Origin: JBEKHT01 sp050012135
GTDB taxonomy: Bacteria; Chloroflexota; Anaerolineae; Anaerolineales; RBG-16-64-43
NCBI GenBank assembly: GCA_050012135.1
Contig: JBEKHT010000070.1
Span: 1 to 10,081 of the forward strand
DNA: 10,081 nucleotides
Direction of reading: 5' to 3'
This document shows positions 6,259 through 10,081 of this stretch, one piece after another. The notes under the pieces are model-generated. The model had not been told where the DNA came from. It searched no databases and saw only the letters and a program-made list of their open reading frames with translations. Each line of letters starts with the position of its first letter. Position 1 is the first letter of the stretch. The translations under genes were made by a program, and so were the position numbers.

Positions 6259-7179
6259 TCAGGAAAGAGTAGCTTGAGGCTCGAGAAGTCCCTGCACGAA
6301 CAATTGGGGTTCGAATGGCCGGAGGTCCTCCAGCCCTTCTCCCAGACCGACATACCGAATCGGGATTCTCAATTCGGACTGGATAGCGAAGGCGACCCCG
6401 CCGCGTGCGGAGCCATCCAACTTGGCCAGGATGGCCCCCGAAACTCCGACGGTCTCCTGAAATGCATGCGCCTGCGCCAGGCCATTCTGTCCTGTGGTGG
6501 CATCCAGGACCAGCCAGGTCTCATGCGGCGCGCCCGGCACAACCTTGCCCAGAACCCGACCAATCTTCTTCAGTTCTTCCATCAAATTGTAGCGGGTGTG
6601 CAGTCGACCGGCGGTGTCGACCAGGAGAACATCCACGCCCCGCGCCAGGGCCGCAGCCGCCGCATCATGCGCCACCGCCGCGGGATCGCTGCCCGGACGT
6701 CCCGAGATCACCTCTTCCCCGACCCGTTCCGCCCATTCCTCTAGTTGATCTCTTGCCGCTGCCCGGTAGGTGTCGGCAGCCGCCAGAAGCACTTTCTTCC
6801 CCTTCTGCTTCCAATGCCAGGCCACCTTCGCCATCGAAGTGGTCTTGCCTGAACCATTGACACCGACAAACAAAAGAACCGTTGGAACTGCGGAAGGTTC
6901 CCAGTCGCTCGATCGAGGAACCCACTGCAGCAGGAGGTCCTGGAGGCTCCGGCGCAGATCCTCCCGGCGGAGCAACCCCTCCTCCTGGACTCCCTTTTTC
7001 AATTGCGTGGTGATTGCTTGCGCCAGCTGGGGGCCCAGGTCTGCTTGAAGGAGCAGCCCTTCCAACTCATCCCACGTGGAAGAGCTGATTTCGCTGCCCC
7101 CTAGAAGCGAAACCACTCGGCCGAAAGCGGATCGCCTCGTCTTCTCCAGCGCGCGACCCCACCCGGATCGGCCTTCCAT
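6259..7179 (-). CDS. ftsY: Signal recognition particle receptor FtsY
   Basis: The SRP-receptor GTPase docks ribosome-SRP complexes at the membrane for insertion of membrane proteins. The 306-residue product has the N domain (about 1-90) and the G domain. All GTPase motifs are present: GVNGSGKTT (106-114), DTYRAAARDQL (135-145), DTAGRLHT (188-195), AKLDGSARGG (252-261) and GLGEGLEDLRPF (278-289). It lacks the long acidic A domain of E. coli FtsY, as is usual outside Proteobacteria. The ATG at 7179 was chosen because the N domain begins there. The frame is open to 7290, but that extension is unlike the family. No Shine-Dalgarno is visible. Instead a TATAAT ends seven bases before the ATG, suggesting a leaderless transcript. 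prfB follows 72 bases downstream on the same strand. Confidence 0.95.
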   Translation of the reverse strand: MEGRSGWGRALEKTRRSAFGRVVSLLGGSEISSSTWDELEGLLLQADLGPQLAQAITTQLKKGVQEEGLLRREDLRRSLQDLLLQWVPRSSDWEPSAVPTVLLFVGVNGSGKTTSMAKVAWHWKQKGKKVLLAAADTYRAAARDQLEEWAERVGEEVISGRPGSDPAAVAHDAAAAALARGVDVLLVDTAGRLHTRYNLMEELKKIGRVLGKVVPGAPHETWLVLDATTGQNGLAQAHAFQETVGVSGAILAKLDGSARGGVAFAIQSELRIPIRYVGLGEGLEDLRPFEPQLFVQGLLEPQATLS

Positions 7180-7186
7180 TGCGTGG

Positions 7187-7192
7187 ATTATA
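7187..7192 (-). promoter_or_regulatory. ftsY: Putative -10 box for a leaderless ftsY transcript
   Basis: A perfect TATAAT on the minus strand (7192 to 7187), followed by seven bases and then the ftsY ATG at 7179. With normal -10 spacing, transcription would begin at or within a base or two of the A of the start codon. A -35 match at 16-18 bases is poor. Confidence 0.55.
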
Positions 7193-7328
7193 TCATCCGG
7201 ATTCTGGCCGAAAGAGGGACCGGCCGAGGGCGGCGAGAGGTCGAGGCAATGGTCGTGTTCCTCCCGCCGGATGAACCTGCCGGAGCACACCGTCCGAGCG
7301 GTTCTCTCCCGGCCCGACCTCCCTCAAG

Positions 7329-7603
7329 CTACCCGACCCGCGTGTCAGGCCCGTTGATCTCGATCCCAAGGTGCCAGTCTCCTTTCCACCAGGCCATCCG
7401 GGCTTGGGCGAGACCGACCCGGCGGAGGTTAAGGCGCCCTGAGCCGTGGCTCTCTTGCCTCCCCGCCGTCCAGACCAGCGCGAAAGCGGAGGGGGAACTC
7501 ACCTCCAGCGCGCTCCATCCTCCGGCTCCCCATGACCCAAATCGGGCCTTCCCCCGCTCGGCCAGGTTCTGGCCACCTCGACCCGGGCCTGTCCTGCCTC
7601 CAT
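7329..7603 (-). pseudogene. Small ORF broken by an apparent one-base loss (about 91 residues if repaired)
   Basis: Function not recognised. Two minus-strand frames look coding in turn. From the ATG at 7603 a purine-rich frame reads MEAGQARVEVARTWPSGGRP and on to EDGARW (codon 33), then meets TGA. The next frame reads on from GAG at 7505 as EVSSPSAFALVWTAGRQ and ends WWKGDWHLGIEINGPDTRVG. Adding one G at TGGAGGTG (near 7504-7505) joins them as GARW-EV-SSPSAF, a natural beta-strand-like sequence. The second half has strongly GC-biased third codon positions, as expected for a real gene here. Neither end is certain: no ribosome binding site is seen at 7603, and an in-frame TAG lies upstream. It could be a decayed gene, a sequencing or assembly error in an intact small gene, or chance. 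Confidence 0.35.
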
Positions 7604-7726
7604 GGCCGACGAAGGCCATGAACCCGGGATCGAGGACTATCGAGAAGAAACCAACTCCTCAAGGGAGCCGGGCAATCCTTGCGCTCCAGGGATCCCGCCT
7701 CCCATCCTCACTGCGGCACCCCGGCC

Positions 7727-8788
7727 TCAGCCGTCTCGGTTCTTGATCGTAAGCTCGGAGCCGCCGGCGGGCGGCGCCGCCACGCTCTCTTCATCTGCTT
7801 CCTTCCTGACCTTTTCCCAACTCAGGCTTTGGCGCGCCATGAACCAAGCCCCCAAGGCCGTGATCGGAAACCAGAGTGCCGCGTGCAGGACGAGGGTATA
7901 CCCGGTCGCCGGGGCGGCGGGAACCCGAAAAGCCTCGAGGACCGCGATTCCCGGGGTATCGAAGGTCCCCAGGTAACCCGGAGCGGAAGGAAGAGTTGTG
8001 GCCAGGTTCACCACCCCGTTCATCAACATTAGGGCGAAGAAGCTGACCCGGAAACTGAAGGCCTGCATTACAAGGTAGTACTTGCCGGTTTCCAAGAGCC
8101 AGATAATGACCGACGTAACAAAGACTCCCAAGGCCTCACGCGGCGACCGCAAAGAAGCGAAGCCAGCCAGGAACTTTTCCACCAGGGGCTCCACCGGCTC
8201 CCTCAACCGCCGTGGCAGGGCTTTCTGCAGGAGAGCGCGCAGGACCCGGGCTGTGGTGGCGGGGTACATGGCCGCCAAAAGGAAAATGAGCAGGGCCCCG
8301 AAGAAGGCGGCCGCGCCGACCAGAGCCACGTCGCGGATGCTCCCGGCCAAACCCGAGTTGCCGGTCACTCCAGCCAGTTCGGGAAGGTTGACAAACACAA
8401 ACATCAGCATCACTACCCCATCGAAGACTCTCTCGACGAGGATCGTGGCCAGTGATGCGCTGATCGGCACGGAGAAGATTTTTCTGAGAACATAGGCCCT
8501 CAACAGTTCGCCCGCCCGGGCAGGGTATATGTTGTTCCCCATATAACCAATGGTTACAATTGGAAACAGCTTGACCGGAGAAATGGGCTTCAGGGGCCGG
8601 AGAAGATAGTGCCATCGCCATGTCCGCACGGCTACAGCCAGGAAGTACACAGCCACTGCGGGAAGAAGCCAGAGGTAGTCTGCGCGTTTCAGGACCTGCC
8701 AGACCTGGTCAAGTCTCAGGCTTCGCAGAGGGAAGTAGAGAAGTCCAAGGCTGATCAGTACCCCAAGCCATAATCGCCAGTTTCTCAT
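7727..8788 (-). CDS. Flippase-like integral membrane protein (LPG synthase transmembrane-region family, PF03706 type)
   Basis: 353 residues with about eight predicted membrane helices. Family signatures are visible in order: GYMGNNIYPARAGELLRAYV (81-100), then ATILVERVFDGVV (114-126) and LPSAPGYLGTFDT (266-278). Relatives include the membrane half of MprF and AglD/YbhN-like proteins, thought to flip or transfer polyprenyl- or phospholipid-linked groups. This protein has no cytoplasmic synthase domain, so a lipid-flippase-like role is the most that can be inferred. The tail (about 320-353) is charged and probably cytoplasmic. The ATG at 8788 starts directly at the first helix; no clear Shine-Dalgarno precedes it. 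It is divergent from rdgB, with 216 bases between the start codons. Confidence 0.85.
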   Translation of the reverse strand: MRNWRLWLGVLISLGLLYFPLRSLRLDQVWQVLKRADYLWLLPAVAVYFLAVAVRTWRWHYLLRPLKPISPVKLFPIVTIGYMGNNIYPARAGELLRAYVLRKIFSVPISASLATILVERVFDGVVMLMFVFVNLPELAGVTGNSGLAGSIRDVALVGAAAFFGALLIFLLAAMYPATTARVLRALLQKALPRRLREPVEPLVEKFLAGFASLRSPREALGVFVTSVIIWLLETGKYYLVMQAFSFRVSFFALMLMNGVVNLATTLPSAPGYLGTFDTPGIAVLEAFRVPAAPATGYTLVLHAALWFPITALGAWFMARQSLSWEKVRKEADEESVAAPPAGGSELTIKNRDG

Positions 8789-9004
8789 TCGGGAGTCGTG
8801 TGTGGCCTCAGATCAATTGGGGACGATTTGGTCCCCGGGGCGTTGTTGCCGGCAGGAGGGAGGCGGTGCGCATTCTATCACCGAAAGCAGGGATCGATTC
8901 GTCAGGAAAAGGGATCTCGGACCCTCGAGGCCCTCGCGCGCATTGGTGACAAACCTCCATTTCCATTCCTGCTGGCAGAAACGATGGACATTCGCGGGGG
9001 CTCC

Positions 9005-9604
9005 ATGAAGCGAGATCTTCTGATTGCAACGACCAATTCGGGAAAATTGCGCGAATATCGGAGTCTGCTCGCGGGCCTCCCCGCAAGCCTTCGCCGTCCG
9101 GACCGGCTCGGTCTGAACCTGGTGGTGCAAGAGGATGGAGAGAATTACGCGGAAAACGCCACCAAGAAGGCACTCGCCTTCGCTTCGGCCTCGGGTTTGC
9201 TCACCCTCGCAGACGACAGCGGGCTGGAGGTGGATCTCCTCGGGGGGGAGCCCGGGATTTGCTCTTCTCGCTACGCGGGGCCCCATGCCGACGATCAGCG
9301 TCGAAGGGAGTACCTTCTGCAACTGTTGCGTCCCTTCCCGCGGCCTTGGACGGCCAGATTCCAGTGCGTGATTGCGCTTGTGGAGCCGGGTCGGGAGCCC
9401 GTGATCGCACAGGGGACGTGCTCGGGCGAGATCGTCCCGGTTCCTCGGGGGACATCCGGGTTCGGCTACGACCCGATTTTCCGAATCCACGGGGGAAACC
9501 GAACGCTGGCGCAACTCCGGTTGGAGCAGAAGAACCAGATCAGCCATCGAGCCCAAGCTTTTCAAGCGCTCCTGCCCGCCTTGGATGCGGCCCTCCGCAG
9601 GTGA
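9005..9604 (+). CDS. rdgB: XTP/dITP pyrophosphatase (RdgB/HAM1, non-canonical purine NTPase)
   Basis: Hydrolyses dITP, XTP and similar deaminated purine nucleotides to monophosphates, keeping them out of DNA and RNA. 199 residues, close to the 197 of E. coli RdgB. Motifs in order: ATTNSGKLREY (8-18, substrate/phosphate binding), ENYAENATKKA (46-56), LADDSGLEVDLLGGEPG (68-84, with catalytic Asp70/Asp71), SSRYAG (87-92), GTSGFGYDPIF (149-159, base recognition) and KNQISHRAQA (176-185). The ATG at 9005 was chosen because the family begins with this strand and GGGGG (8996-9000) lies four bases upstream. The frame is open back to 8798, but that part is not family-like. An ATG at 8984 is a minor alternative. 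It converges with the SRPBCC gene, 14 bases apart. Confidence 0.95.
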   Translation: MKRDLLIATTNSGKLREYRSLLAGLPASLRRPDRLGLNLVVQEDGENYAENATKKALAFASASGLLTLADDSGLEVDLLGGEPGICSSRYAGPHADDQRRREYLLQLLRPFPRPWTARFQCVIALVEPGREPVIAQGTCSGEIVPVPRGTSGFGYDPIFRIHGGNRTLAQLRLEQKNQISHRAQAFQALLPALDAALRR

Positions 9605-9618
9605 GCCGGGAGCCCCTC

Positions 9619-10081
9619 CTAGGGCAAACCGCGCTTGCCCTGCCGTGCTCTTGCCTCCACAGTCTGTTTGAGCGCACGCAGAGAGTTCTCGTAGAGCGGA
9701 TTGACCAACGGCCCGATCAAGACTCGCGCCAAGAGAGCGTGGGTGAGGTTCATCGGGGTGGACACGCGGCGCTCCAACAATGTCCCTCCTTCCAGGAGCT
9801 TGAGGGAGAACTCCTCGGTAATGTCCTCAAAGTACTCGTCCTGGAAGACGAAAACCAGATGCGAAGGACGCTGGTGTTCGCTGATAACCACCTCGTGGAA
9901 GCTCCCCTTTCCGACCCCTCTCTCCCAGCACAGACGAAACCGAGTCCCTAACCCGATGGCACCAGTGGAGGCCAATTCGACCTTGTCGGTACCCGGGGAC
10001 CATTCCCCCATGTTCCGAGCATCGGCTAAGTAGTCAAACACGAACTCGGGAGGGGCATTTATGTAAATGCCAAAGAAGGAT
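9619..10081 (-). CDS. SRPBCC (START-like / polyketide cyclase-type) domain protein, 5' end beyond the window
   Basis: The frame runs off the right edge, so the start codon is not in the window. A GTG at 10041 is in frame but is not the real start, because domain sequence continues upstream of it (FFGIYINAPPEFVFDYLADA). About 153 residues are visible. The pattern Y-I-x-A-P-x-E-x-V-F-D-Y-L-A-D, then NMGEWSPG, then a series of beta strands (FHEVVISEHQRPSHLVFVFQ, EFSLKLLEGGTLLERRVSTP) and a long C-terminal helix, is typical of SRPBCC hydrophobic-ligand-binding folds. Such proteins bind lipids, polyketides or other hydrophobic molecules, or act as small cyclases; the ligand cannot be read here. 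It converges with rdgB. Confidence 0.8.
   Translation of the reverse strand, partial: SFFGIYINAPPEFVFDYLADARNMGEWSPGTDKVELASTGAIGLGTRFRLCWERGVGKGSFHEVVISEHQRPSHLVFVFQDEYFEDITEEFSLKLLEGGTLLERRVSTPMNLTHALLARVLIGPLVNPLYENSLRALKQTVEARARQGKRGLP
9621..9641. repeat. 7-bp inverted repeat at the convergent rdgB / SRPBCC gene ends
   Basis: AGGGCAA (9621-9627) and TTGCCCT (9635-9641) are exact reverse complements with a 7-base GC-rich loop. The element begins 16 bases past the rdgB stop and overlaps the last codons of the SRPBCC gene. No T-run follows on either strand, so a terminator role is only possible. Confidence 0.35.

Larger units (their letters stand above)
7180..7726. other. 547-base stretch without an intact gene
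   Basis: Between the flippase-like gene (stop at 7727) and ftsY (start at 7179), no full-length gene is supported. It holds the broken small frame at 7329-7603 and the ftsY -10 box. The remaining pieces (7604-7726 and 7193-7328) show nothing recognisable: no tRNA-like fold and no T-tailed hairpin. Open frames on the plus strand here are rich in Pro, Arg and Ser and look like shadows. Confidence 0.5.

Noticed and set aside
6187..6353. Upstream extension of the prfB +1 frame (to an ATG at 6353)
   Set aside because: It would overlap the end of ftsY and give an N-terminus unlike RF2. The zero-frame start at 6186 plus frameshifting fits the family.
7180..7290. 37-residue N-terminal extension of FtsY
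   Set aside because: The sequence is unlike FtsY, and the extension runs through the TATAAT that fits an ftsY promoter.
7183..7746. 187-residue plus-strand ORF across the gap upstream of ftsY
   Set aside because: Its composition (Pro, Arg, Ser) is typical of an antisense GC-rich frame. It has no start signal or domain and overlaps the end of the flippase-like gene.
8798..9004. 69-residue N-terminal extension of RdgB
   Set aside because: RdgB proteins start at the strand KRDLLIATTNSGK. The upstream part has no family similarity, and the full length would be about 70 residues too long.

Overview
The window reads as a stretch of ordinary bacterial chromosome with high GC and tightly packed genes on both strands. 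The likely source is a member of the Chloroflexota (Anaerolineae-like). This is inferred from a membrane-anchored protein with long Thr-Pro repeat linkers around a beta-sandwich-like domain, from the lipoprotein S41 protease and from the overall gene style. No 16S rRNA or other decisive marker is present.

Layout, left to right. A minus-strand gene (109-1146) encodes a two-helix membrane protein with TPT-repeat linkers. It shares a compact, symmetric divergent promoter region with a plus-strand methylguanine-DNA methyltransferase gene (1241-1831). An EamA/DMT-type transporter (1917-2807) and a large lipoprotein S41 protease (2921-4960) follow on the plus strand, and the protease ends at a strong hairpin terminator. 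Four minus-strand loci then run the other way: a flippase-like membrane protein (8788 down to 7727), a small broken reading frame (7603-7329), ftsY (7179-6259) and prfB (6186-5058). prfB carries the classical programmed +1 frameshift site at an in-frame TGA, so a simple ORF call misplaces its start. rdgB/HAM1 (9005-9604) is divergent from the flippase-like gene. The window closes with a minus-strand SRPBCC-domain gene that runs off the right edge.

Functionally this is mostly housekeeping: translation termination (prfB), membrane protein targeting (ftsY), nucleotide-pool and alkyl-DNA repair (rdgB, the methyltransferase), plus membrane and surface proteins of unknown substrate. ftsY and prfB are 72 bases apart on one strand and are probably co-transcribed. 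I see no phage, IS element, CRISPR array, defence island or biosynthetic cluster, and no evidence of an undescribed multi-gene system. The points most worth checking are the prfB recoding site with a weak stimulator, the inverted-repeat divergent promoter at 1142-1179, a probable leaderless ftsY transcript, the active-site variant of the S41 protease, and the one-base lesion in the small ORF upstream of ftsY.
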